Shown here in pieces: positions 50,278-62,100 of a stretch of 64,000 bases of DNA (position 1 is its first letter; every line of letters begins with the position of its first letter). Origin of the DNA: Ignelater luminosus (taxonomy: Eukaryota > Arthropoda > Insecta > Coleoptera > Elateridae); NCBI GenBank assembly GCA_011009095.1, contig VTPC01000647.1:1-64000 (forward strand). Direction: 5' to 3'. A program made the position numbers and the translations under genes. The notes beneath the pieces were generated by a model, which saw only the letters and a program-made list of their open reading frames with translations, was not told the DNA's origin and ran no database searches.

Positions 50278-53200
50278 GAAAGAAATGCAGGTGAAGAGCT
50301 AATTTTTTCACACTCTGGTAAGCTCCTATAGCATTGTTGCTTTTCTTCTCTTATTTAGAATTCCACCACATTTTTAAATCTCTAATATGTATGATGCTTA
50401 TATAAAAGAATGTTTAATTAGAATTACTATTAATCTTGTATTATAAAAGGCAATTTAGAAAAAAATACAAGGTTTAATTTAGAGGTGCTTATATAATTAC
50501 CTCAAAACCTAGATTTGATCGGTAATTAAAATTATTGTGTTGGATCTTCAACTATTATGTCAGTTAAAAATAACACCAATTACACATATAATAATTATCA
50601 AACACAACAAGGAAGTAAACTATAATACAGAAAAGCGCTAAAAAGATATCAGCTGGTTATACTATATTGTCTCTTATTTGCATCTTTCAGGAAATTAGTA
50701 AAAACGTAGGTAAAAAATGGAATGTAATTCAATAGATTTTTCTATTTCTATTAAATTGTTTAAATTATTGCAACCAACAAATCAACAAGATCTTAGAAAA
50801 TAAAATCATAAAATCATCTCATTCCCTAAGGAACTCGATTGGTTCTGGTAACCCAAATTTAGAATTATTGTGTTTAATTACAGAACAAAAAGACAATATG
50901 TGACTAACAGAATTACAATTCAAAATCTAACTAGATATTTAAGTTAAAATTCTTAAAACGCAAAATCGCTTATTTTGGTCACGTAATTACGCCAAATAGA
51001 TTTATATATATATATATATAATAAAGAATTATTTACCTAATCCAATTTCAAAAACATAGGAGGAAATAAAACCATAAAATAATCGACTATTAAAAAAGAA
51101 TTATAAAGAACTTTGCCAATTTAACAACACCTTTAACCAAATATTTAGAAAGAGGTGTAGGTGTAGAGAATTCGTTCAAAGTTCTAAAGATTCTGGAAGA
51201 ATACTGTTTTACAGTACCCGATTTTCTCTACGGAATTTAAGTTAACTACAAATGCATCAAATGTAACGGGAAAAATCAGAAAAAGAGGCCTGATCCCGTT
51301 ACGGAATTTCGGAAGATGTTCAATCCCGTAGCTCGAAGCCGAAATCGGGGGGGTCAATCTAAACTTACCTTTAAGACAAAAGGATCAGCTTTCAAACTCA
51401 CTAAAACTCTCAAGATAACTCAAAGATGGTAAAATCCTAAGGGCGCCAGAAGCTGAAGATCAAAATACTATGCCGGGCCACGCAGGTTCTCGAGGACCGA
51501 CACTTTGTATAAATGTGTTATAAATATTACCACCCTGTATATAGGTATGCTCAAGTCGACATGTAGGGCGATAGGTATTTATAACTCTGGACGTACTTAC
51601 ATAAGGTGCTTTCCCAATAGACTTACCCGGCGAAAGCTATCAACTTATTTATTGAAAATCTAAACAAATAAACAGCACCTACTTTATGGCTAGACTAGAG
51701 AACTATTATCAAATAAACACAAGATCGTTACCTTAATTACTGTCGTCGGTTAGCAGCCTCGACTGTTGTCTTTAATTATAACAAACCAGCAAAATTATTA
51801 TCAATTAATTCTATCTTCCCCCTTTCCCAGGACTGGCTCACAATCAGTTCACAGAAGTTTACATTATATAGGTACAACAGACACAATAAAACTAAACAAT
51901 GTTATACAATATCTGTTTATTCTTGTCCTGATTGAATGTAAAAAGAAAGAGAGAAAATAAAAAATGTAAATATATCACTAAACAAACGACATAGGCGACA
52001 ACAATAATTCAGTAAATTATCCACACATTCCCATAACTATGTGTGTTCTAACTTATAAAATCTTTGAACAGTAAATAGATAGGAAATAATAATTTGGAAA
52101 TAAAAAGGTAATCAACAATACTAAAAAAATGTTTTAACATAAAATTGTTTAAATTAAAGTTACCTAAATTATTTGGTACCAGACTGTCTCTAAAGAACTC
52201 TGCGGAGTGAAACTAATATTTAATTTAAGTCCGTCCTCAGAGGTTTTAGGACGTAATGTCGCATAAAATTATTAAAGTTTGTATATACAAAATAATTATT
52301 GCAAAATCGAGAGCAAAAAGAAAATACAGAAAAGAAATAACTTATCTTAATTACAATTCCTTTGGCGGCATCCAGCGCGGGAAAAGAGAGGCCTTCACTC
52401 GCAGCGGTTTGGCGGGAAAACCAACCGAGAGGCACTTCGATTTGCTAACCAAGCTTCAACCCAAAACAAAATATGGATTGACGTTACTCTAGTTCTCGAT
52501 TCTCCACCATACCACAGGTGTCACACCAACAATGGTCTTTAAGACTTAATAAAATTCTACTATGGCTTCCGTACGTCCAAAGTTGTTAGAAACGAATTCA
52601 TGAGTCATGAACTCTTATACAAGCAGAGCGCGTCTAGCACAATTCCGAATTACTCTTTCAGTCACAAAGTTAGCAAACAAAATTGCTCATATCATAAGAA
52701 ATTTATCACGGCTAATATGCCGAACTTAATTACGAGATCACACAATATCTAGTCCGTTAAGGCGACGTTTTTCTAGAATTCTTACAAAACCTCTCTTGCA
52801 TAATAAAATTCTCAACACCCAAAAGTTAAAACTGCACAAAAAGAACTCCTAATAAGAAGTGGTTTGCGCGCTTGTTAATGATGTTAACAGGACGACGATC
52901 GAAGGGGCGCATCGCCTAGCGGCAGCCACCCTCTCACGTGACGACTCGAGCTACACAAACCCCTTTCACACTAACGAAGGGTAAAATACATGGGACCTTG
53001 CATTAGAAATGGGAAATTTTAAAGCCGACCCGGCGTTGTAAACGGTACTTGAATGGTCGCTTCGCTACACAGGAACCGAAATTTCTTAAAATTTCGTCGG
53101 CTTCAGCGACAGGAAAAATCCTGTCGGAACATGAATTATCAAGCTTCGACGCAGAAATATAATTTTATAAAATAAAATAAACGTTCCAATAAACGAATTT

Positions 53201-53338
53201 CTATTCAATAAAATAAACCAATGTAAATTTTATAATAAAAAAAAGGAATAAATATCTACTTCCAAATTAATTTAATTTAGTTAAACTAAATAATACCTGA
53301 AACTTCCATCGAGGTATGTAACGACATACCAGAACATT
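50278..53338. other. Gene-free stretch with a GC-richer block
   Basis: The part up to about 51240 is ordinary AT-rich DNA with a short (TA)n run near 51003-51020. About 51240-53150 differs: it is GC-richer, with CpG-containing patches (51290-51360, 52365-52430, 52865-52970, 53030-53130). It includes a small palindrome GACAGGAAAAATCCTGTC at 53109-53126. It may be an old LTR element or other insertion, but I found no flanking direct repeats and no coding motif. Confidence 0.35.
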
Positions 53339-53503
53339 ACTGAATCGTGGATGACTCCTGATATTCCAGATGCTGCTGTCAGTATAGATAGATTTAATAT
53401 AGTACGCTTGGATAAAGATGGAAGAGGGAGAGGTGTCATGATATATATTAAAGAAATATTTAATTTTACACTTTATCGTTCTGAAATACAAGAGTATAAT
53501 TAA
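53339..53503 (+). pseudogene. Non-LTR retrotransposon endonuclease fragment
   Basis: A clean plus-strand frame reads TESWMTPDIPDAAVS then FNIVRLDKDGRGRGVMIYIK before a stop. It matches the 'ETWL....P......Y...R.DR....GGV.IY' block of APE-type endonucleases in Jockey-like non-LTR elements. Upstream and downstream parts are lost or shifted. Confidence 0.8.
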
Positions 53504-53895
53504 GATAAGCCCTATCTCTTCATCTTTGATTGCTTTGTTAGTTGCCTAGTAATTTATAATAGTTCCAGTGCACCAGGTTTTTAGAAACTTTGAAACGTTG
53601 CAGAGCCGTTTTCCTCAGTGATTGCATTAATTTTGTAGTATCAGTTATCTACGGTGCATAAGATCAAGTAGGTTTTGCAGTTATTAATAGTGCATATACA
53701 TCTAATAAGACAATCAAATTTTCATTTAGAAATAATAGTCTGCTATCAACCAGGTTTGGCTGCCCAGTGGGTAACCCAAAATTGCCCAGAAGGTTTTTTA
53801 GGGAAAACTCACCTGGGTTTTTTAAATTGGGTGTCTATCAGTTAGTTACGAATGTTAATTATTACAATACATTTAAAAAAACCACAAACTGACAC

Positions 53896-54852
53896 TTAAG
53901 GAGGTACAGGACGTACAGTCAATTTAAAAAGTTTACTCCGCGGTAGGTATCTGTAATTAGTATGCACTATGGAAAGGATTAAACTTTTTTCCGGATTGTA
54001 CTTTTAAAAATTAATATTTCAACTTGTAATTAAATGACTTTTGGCTTGTTGAAGTTATTCTTTTATGTGTGTAATTATCAAATCATTACAAAATGATTCA
54101 TAATTACTATTAAATTTACATGAAATAATAAATTTTTTATTATTAAATATTTTTTAAAAAATAATAAAAAGTTCGACAGCGTAGCAACTTTAACCACGTT
54201 TGCGCATGCGTCCACGGTATTATAATTGCGTCGATGTGTGTATGTTTACAAATAAAGCAAAAAGGTGAAATTTATTTAACAAAATTCTTGAAAGCAATAA
54301 AAAAAGAACAAAGAAAAAAACGTTATTTTTGGAAAGGTAAACAAATTATTATTTAATTTTGTTATGTTTTATAATATATAATAAAAGTTTTTTAAAAACT
54401 TTAACATTTATTTTTTGAGATACGATCTCCTTGAATTTTGAATTTCCCTCTCAGTCCGCTGTTGCGCCGTTGCCGGCAACATAACCCACATTAACTATGG
54501 CCGACTGCTTTTTAAAAATTAGTGTTTTTTAAAGTTAATTATTTTTATAAATAAGAACCCTTGACATAATTTTTTTTTTCAATAATTTCGAAAATTCTTT
54601 TTTTATGCACATGTAGTTTTTCAGAGCAGTGTCACCATTTTTTCATAGCTAACAGTATGATATATAGGTACGCGTGCGGTCTGATATGCTGTTATAATGT
54701 TAAGTTGGCTATTTTTAATATTTTGTTATAAGAAAACTATGAACCCTAAGTGGCTAAAATTTTCAAACAACAAATATTATAAATATTTTTATTGATCCTC
54801 AAAATTTGATGATGTTTTCATCATTTTCAACTAAGGTCCTGTACCTCCTTAA
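53896..54852. mobile_element. piggyBac-like MITE: TTAA and 13-bp inverted ends
   Basis: The ends are TTAA-GGAGGTACAGGAC (53896-53912) and GTCCTGTACCTCC-TTAA (54836-54852), a perfect 13-bp inverted repeat with TTAA on both sides. TTAA duplication is characteristic of the piggyBac superfamily. The 949-bp interior has no transposase frame. The end sequence does not start CCC as canonical piggyBac does, so the superfamily call rests on TTAA. Confidence 0.75.
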
Positions 54853-55047
54853 CAGATTTATTTGTAATATTAAACTAAACATAGAATAATATATACCTAA
54901 ACTACAAAATATAATTTTCATCAAAGATTTGACTTTGACTTGTAAGTTGTTAATTTTGTCTGTGATTCAGCTTAGATGGTCTAAGTGCAAATATGTAATA
55001 CAGATCCAAACAAAATATTGTTATGATCATTCAGGGAAATACAGATA

Positions 55048-55376
55048 TAGTATTCCAAAAGATATAGTGCGTTTATGACTTTGACTTCTTAAGTATTTCA
55101 CAGCGGGTCCCTCATAAAAATCAACAAATACAAGTGGTGGCACGTGTCACAAACGATTGGGTAAACCAAGGATCGTATTGAAATAATTTATATTTCTAAC
55201 ATTTTAGTTTAAAAGTATTTACGAAAGTAAAACTTATCTCAATACGACCCTGTGTCAATGTTAGAAAAGATCTTCACAGGTAAGCGGAATGACACCCTGC
55301 TGTGACGAACTTGTAAAATTTACTTCAAGCTAAGTAGCAATTAAGTCATAAACGCACTATATCTTTTGGAATACTA
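55048..55376. mobile_element. MITE, 329 bp, with about 34-bp perfect inverted ends
   Basis: Left end TAGTATTCCAAAAGATATAG... and right end form a perfect inverted repeat of about 34 bp (to TTATGACTT), flanked by TA. The centre is non-coding and contains a second weaker pairing of AAGTRTT-type text. The perfect arms suggest a fairly young insertion compared with the foldback elements to the left. Confidence 0.85.
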
Positions 55377-55487
55377 TAACTCTCGATAGAAGGCTTTATC
55401 CTTTCCTATCTTAAGAAAACAACTAAGAATACTTAACCTACTGACCATTGCATGGCGGAAAGAACTAAATGCCATTAAATTTATTAT

Positions 55488-55491
<4 letters not shown>

Positions 55492-55524
<33 letters not shown>
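55492..55524. repeat. Microsatellite (TC)n, about 16 units
   Basis: Uninterrupted TC/CT run of 33 bases. Confidence 0.97.
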
Positions 55525-55526
<2 letters not shown>

Positions 55527-55885
55527 ATACTACAATTGAATTTTTAAATTGCTGCTTTATTTCTAATCATAAAAATTTGATTTCTGTTAACAGAAATTCC
55601 AGTTTGGAATATTGTCCAAATAAAGTAGGAACACACTTAAGTTAGGCAGGCAGTTTGGGTTATCGAGACTAACAGCATAAGTTATTCGCATTATAACTTA
55701 CGTCACAGCTACCACTATAAGTGTGTTAAAACTAGTTCCTGCATACCAAATTTTTCCTATAACAAGAAAAGATGTAAATAGCTGTTTGCACTTGAGCTAC
55801 ATTTACAGAAAAAAAGGTAATCGATAATTTTTATTTCTTACGTGTAATTAAACAATAATAATTTTCTTTTTTAGATTGATACAGA

Positions 55886-58089
55886 ATGTTAAGATTTATA
55901 TTAATCTTAATAACCTTATATACTAAAGGATATGAAGCTCAAGAATGTATTTATCAAGTAGATAAATTTACGGAAATTTTTTGTGATGGTATGACGTCGA
56001 TTCAGCAGATACAAAACAAAATAAATTTCGCTTTATTTTATTACAATTCATGTACAGGATTAATCAAAGTTTTGAAACTCGAGAATTGTAAATTACAAAA
56101 TTTAGAGATAAACACATTTAAATTTTTATTCAACTTAGAAGAATTAGAAGTTATAGAATCAAACATTAGAGAAGTATCACTTGGGCAAGTTAATTATTCA
56201 TGGACAAACACAGCAGCAGATGATATAACACCATGTATTCGTCAAACCGATAAGGGTATGTATGTAATACTCACCATTAACTAAATTATTTTACTTTTTG
56301 ACTTTTAGAATTTCCACTACACACAATATTAATAGATCACAACCAAATTAAAACCATCAACCATTATGCTTTTTCTAACTTAAACAATCTTCATGAACTT
56401 GATTTAAGAAACAACAAAATTACTACAATCGAGGCAACTGCGTTTTCAGGGTGCACTGTTCGCAAGCTACATCTCAGTTACAATGAGATTACAGCTATTG
56501 AACCAAGATCATTTGAGAATTTAAAAAATCTCAACGAACTTTATTTACAATTAAATTCGATAAACAGAATCAATACAACCACCTTTGCAGGATCCTTAGT
56601 ACAGAAATTAGATCTGTCTGGGAATGAAATTGTAATTATTGAACCAATAGCTTTTGCCAATCTAGAAAAGCTAGAGGAACTTTATTTGAAGGATAACAGA
56701 ATAACAAGAATAGAAGAAAACTCCTTTTCGGGTTCTGCAATACGGGTGCTAAACCTAAAACGTAATCAAGTTGAAATCATTGGATCTAATGCCTTCGTTG
56801 GTATAAAGAGACATTTTGATTTGGATGTGTCTCAAAATAGACTAACCACCATCTCTAACACCACGTTTGCGGGATCTACAATACAAAAAGTAGATTTGAG
56901 CTATAATAATATTAAAACAATTGATCGTGATGCCTTTCGTAATGTAAGTTACCTTCGGTCACTTGATCTGCAAAATAACCTCGTTGCTAGTATTTACGCT
57001 AAAACATTTTCCATACCCTCCCTTGAAGAGCTAAATTTAGATTACAATTTAATTACTTTTATAGAAACTAATGCTTTTGATGGAGCCGACAATCTGCTTA
57101 GACTGTCTTTAGAAGGTAACAATTTAAGTCAAATTCATGAAAACATCTTTTCAGGATTACCTATTCAGACACTAACCTTAGCTAGCACTAGAATTAAGAC
57201 TATTAACGCTTACCTATTTGAAAATCTAAATAACCTCACTGTGCTTCATTTAGAACATAATATGATAAGTAAAATAGATCAAAACGCACTTCCAAGTACT
57301 TCAATTCGGGAATTACATCTGACTGGCAATAAAATCCAGTTTATTGAGCCGGGAGCCTTTGATAAACTGTGTAACCTGGAGTTACTTGATTTACAATTTA
57401 ATAAATTAGACAGAATTCCTATGTTTCCCGTATCACTCCGCAAGTTAATTTTAACAACAAACGTCATCACTGATATTAAATCTGTTGATTTGCAAAACCT
57501 TCATGAATTGAATCTATTAGCAAATAAATTAACAAAAATATATACAAATAGTTTTACAGGACTTTTTCTTAAGACGCTATATTTACGGGAAAATATAATT
57601 TCGTCTATTGAATCATACGCTTTTAGTAATTTGAAGAATCTACATACAATAGATTTACGATGGAATTTGCTAGATAGAATTGATAAGTATAGTTTTGCAG
57701 GAGCTACCGTTAAAATATTAAAATTAGCAAAGAATAAAATAGCATTTACTGATCCTGAAGCATTTCAAGAATTGAATCTTCTTGTTCTCGATCTAAGTAG
57801 TAATCGAATAACAACAATTGATGGAAACGCGTTTTCAAAATGTACAATTGAAGAGTTAAACTTGGGGCAAAATAAAATTACAAATGTTGCACTTAATTCT
57901 TTTCATGGTATAATCAATCTACGTACGCTAGACTTGAGTGGAAACAATGTAACTAAAATAAAGAGGAACTTGTTCATCTCTTCCACCTTGGCTACATTGT
58001 CTTTGACTAAAAAAGACATTTCCAGATTATCAATCACGGATTATCAGCAACTGTCTAATTTAAGAAGTCTACGTCTTAAAAATATTTAA
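55886..58089 (+). CDS. Secreted leucine-rich-repeat protein with alternating repeat lengths
   Basis: Two coding exons, 55886-56255 and 56309-58089 (53-bp intron, donor GTATGT, acceptor TTTTAG), give 716 residues; the junction completes E124. A further 58-bp intron (55817-55874) probably lies in the 5' leader. Residues 1-18 are a signal peptide (MLRFILILITLYTKGYEA). A Cys-containing N-terminal cap (C20, C33 and others) is followed from about residue 125 by some 24 LRRs. These alternate between a 22-residue form (F.GSTI..L.LS.N.I..I) and a 24-residue form (F.NL.NL..L.L..N.I..I). No transmembrane helix, GPI signal or LRRCT cap follows: the chain stops just inside an LRR at LRLKNI. In the next frame a short cysteine-containing stretch continues, so a shifted or alternative end is possible. 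I do not recognise an orthologue; it is an insect LRR protein of unknown function. Confidence 0.88.
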
Positions 58090-58285
58090 TCTTAAAGCTT
58101 GCGAAAAATTCTACATGAGTCAAGTCATTTAAATTTTTTATCTGGTAAGTATTTTTATTCATCCATTTAACTACAAAGATTTTTTGTTCTGTTGGCACTG
58201 ACGTTTAATTTTATAAATGTTCTAGTAAAAACATGGGTTGTCAAAACGAACAGCCTAGGTAAGAAATTTAAATGATCCCACTATA

Positions 58286-59173
58286 CAGTGTGCTGATTAA
58301 GTATGGAATAAATTCAATAACTCGAAAAATATTAATATTTCGGAAAAAACAAAAAGGGGTGTAACGATTTAAATTGTTGGGCATGTTTTAATATTATGCA
58401 TAAATGAATGACGTCATATATATTTGACCAATGACGTCATCGATATTTTTTTTAAATGGCAACCCCAAAATATTTTTGCAGATTATTATTCGCCATTGAA
58501 TCCTGTGTACAATGATCTTTAAATTTTTTAAATCTGCTCACGCTTTTTGGAGATATTATGTTTTTTGTTTAGAAAATTTAAAAAATTCTAAATGGTATTT
58601 CAACTCTTTAAATCTAGTACCCTTGATTTAAATTAAATTAAAAAATCAAGTACACATCAACTTGATTTTACCTTATGTCATCTAGTTAGATTTCTGTCAT
58701 TTACTATTTGAATCTCGATATTATTATTTATTGTAAATACTGAAATTCTTAAAAACGAGGACGATGCGTTTAACAGAGAGAATAGAAATACTGATAATGA
58801 CCGGTTGCGATGGACAAACGCAAACTTGATTTTTTAATTTAATTTAAGTCAAGCGTACTAGATTTAAAGAGTTGAAATACCATTAGAATGTTTTAAATTT
58901 TCTAAACAAAAAAAATTATATCTCCGAAAAGCGTCAGCAAATTTGAAAAATTTAAAAATCATTAAACACCCAATTCAATGGCGAATAATAATCTACAAAA
59001 ATATTTTGGGATTGCTATTTAAAAAAATATCGATGACGTCATTGGCCAAATAATTATGACGTCATTAATTTGAGTATAATATTAAAAGATCGTTACACCC
59101 CTTTTTGGTTTTTTTCCAAAATATTAATATTTTTCGAGTTATTGAATTTGTTCCATACTTAATCAGCACACTG
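58286..59173. mobile_element. Large palindromic MITE, 888 bp, TA target duplication
   Basis: The ends CAGTGTGCTGATTAAGTATG and the complement CATACTTAATCAGCACACTG are flanked by TA (58284-58285, 59174-59175). The arms extend inward about 370 bp, including ATGACGTCAT-type boxes and AACTCTTTAAATCTAGTAC. Only about 140 bp remain unpaired in the centre. Mariner-like target site, no coding frame. It begins 197 bp after the LRR gene's stop codon. Confidence 0.92.
58307..58312 (+). terminator. AATAAA inside the MITE, likely poly(A) signal of the LRR gene
   Basis: First canonical AATAAA after the stop of the LRR gene, 218 bases downstream, lying 21 bases inside the left arm of the palindromic element. 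Its use is inferred from position only. Confidence 0.45.
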
Positions 59174-59175
59174 TA

Positions 59176-62100
59176 TAACTTGAAATACATTAATAGAGTG
59201 TTTTGGAGAGATTGAGATTGTTTACTGCATAAATTCAAATTCTAGTATTGTATCTAAGTAAAAATACATAGATTTATTTATATGTAAAGTTATCTGTTAT
59301 CTATTTTATTTCCATTAGTATTATAAGTTTTTACCACTTTTTTGGCATTTGTAGGATTTTTGTACATTCCGTGTTGAATTTTGTAAAGATAATTAAGTCT
59401 TTCAGATATATGTATTCAGCAATAAATACAATTGTTTTGTATTTGAAGATTTAAATAAATTAAATATTGCATACAAATTATATTGATTTCTTGCAACCTC
59501 ATCAAATTTTTACTATTACCGCACAGACCTAACTAACTAGAGTAAAATAGTTAGATACATGTTATCGAAAATTTTTATAATTCTGGAAAACGAGCAGGTA
59601 AGAGATGCGCCAATCTCAAAAAGAATTCTGGTACACTTTTTTGTGCTTGGATGGTATAGAGGACCGGAACATCAAAGTGCACCATAAATGCAAGCCGAGA
59701 GCAAAAACTCTGGCTCAGATTTATATGTTTTCAGACTATTTGACTCTTGACCACGATTTCTAAAATATTGGCCAAGCTGTCGCAACACTCTTTTGTCCAC
59801 CGCAAAAGCCACTTAACACAAGGAAGAACGAAAAACATATAAAACAACTGAAGGCCAAGGTGGCGTTTTACAGACAAGAGGCATCTAGAATTTAACGTAT
59901 GATAGATCTACTAAAAGGAAATTTACGCTCATCTTTAAAGTCCTCAATCTATTCACACTATCACTTTTGAAGCAAAAGGAAATGGATAAGATTCTAGCCC
60001 TAATTCTTGCTAAGAGAAAGCTAATAAACAAGATAAGGTGGGTGAAAGAAAATGTTTCACTCTAAAAGCACAGCTTCTTATAACCTCCCGTCGGTTGAAA
60101 AACCAGAGACCTTTTCCGCAATCTGGAGACCGTCACGGAAATACACTGATAGCTTCTGGTCGAAGTCGTTTCCGTCCGTACACCAAGATCCATTCGAGCG
60201 TCGCTGCTGAAGGGCAAAACTGTATTAATTCTCCAGTTTGTAGGTGAGTATGTCCAACCCCAAGAATTATATTGTGTCTTGTGTTGTACGAGCGTATCCT
60301 GAGCTCAGCTAATTCAGTCTGAAAACGAATTAGAGAAACAAACAGAAATGAAGCGTGATGTTGTTGGTAGACTGGTGCGTATGTAACGATACGGTCCATT
60401 ATCATCGCAACTTATCCGTGGCTTAGGTGTACTGGGCAAATCAAGCCCTATGAGCTTATCATTCGCTTGTTAACAAACTTCTGTGCTCATCCTGGTATAC
60501 TGAAATATGTCAAAAATCTGATGCCATCTTGGAATAGCAGAGCAATGAAGAGGTATCTACATAGTAGATTAATTTTTAACGTGATGGTGCTATTGCCGTT
60601 TTTGATCAAACTCAAGAAAAGCGAGCATCTGTTTTATACGAATTATCTGAAATTTTATGCTAAAAACACATCTCCACGGTTGTGCGACTTTGTAGCGGGG
60701 TTTTGTCGAATAGATACTTCCTGCTCTTCTATATTTGGTTGTCTTAGTTCCTACTGGCACTACACAAATAATCTAGTTCGGTTCGTGCACAGTTTATTTT
60801 TAAATAAATGCAGGATTGTAGCACTATGTCTAGAAAGTCGGAACAAGCAACTTCTAGTGCGAAGATCTTGACTACATTAATGAGTAACCAAAAAGGTTAC
60901 GTCTAGAATTCACTATAAATTTCTTCTTTACAACAATAATTTAAATATCAATACGGTAACTTCAGGTATGGTTTACTAGCTCCAGTAGATAAGCATCGTA
61001 TAGTTGTAATAAATGTATTGATATTGTTGGAATACAGGTTACAATAACATAATCCGTGACTCAAACTTGACAAAATTTTATCATAGCAAGCTCAGCGGCA
61101 GACGATAGTTATCCTGAACACCAGAGAAACAAAGTATGAAATTGCTTGAAATTCGTTGTGCCAGAATTCAATTACAAAAGCTGCGCTGGCAAGCCTACAC
61201 CTCAAATGAGTAAGCACCAAAAAGCTCACGATAAGACACGAGAGATAGAAACTCCTCTACAACAAAAACTACACCTACTTGAACTGACGATACGAAAAGC
61301 GGAACTGTAAAGGCTCTACGAAACAGAGTCCATACGGCAGAGCCTTCCAGGACTCAGTGCCTGCTAGACAACTGAGAAATCTCTGACAAAAGCAATAGAG
61401 TAAGAAGTACTCTCGAATACATCTATCCAGACTCTTGCATATTTTAAAATAAACTGTGCGGAAACCGAACTAAATTATTTGTGTAGTGCCAACAAAGTAC
61501 TAATCTTGCAAGACGGATTTTATCGTTTCCTCAGAAAACCGAACCGATTGGGATTAGTTTGTGTCGTTAGCCTATTGACCATCTTTGTAGGTCAGAAGTA
61601 AATTAGCCTACTTATTTACGCCAGTACGTTTGTTTAGTTTACAACATGATTGCAAGTGAATAAATACAGCATGGATTAATTTTATGTATCAACCATTTTC
61701 TTTATTGTAATTATTAATATACTTGTTAAACTGTTTGTGCATTTACAGATATGCAATAGCTGTAAGCCGCTAGGAGTTCGATAACCTTTGAGATCGCCGC
61801 CCAGAACTTAAAACTCCTTGTGTTTATTGGACACCAAGTATTTAACTCTAAAGCAAGTTTCAATATCCCGGGTTTTGAGTTCGCGTCTTTTTGGATAACA
61901 CATTAACGAGTTTCATAAACATACCAAAAGCTTACATAATCGGCTTATGACGAGGTCTTACTATTTAGAGACAAACGACTATCGTCACTGGCGCCCAATG
62001 ATTTTGACTCATCTCTTTACTTTGTTTTTTTAAGAGTAAGTTGAGCACGGAGTGTACCGCTAAACTACCTATTAACAGTAAATTTCAGTCTTGGGGTCAC

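Noticed and set aside
60133..60871. Two overlapping frames of 90 and 134 codons on opposite strands
   Set aside because: No signal peptide, domain or splice structure; the region looks like decayed repeat DNA.
61989..61998. TGGCGCCCAA resembling an LTR retrotransposon primer-binding site
   Set aside because: Only ten bases match; no long terminal repeats or gag-pol motifs are visible around it.
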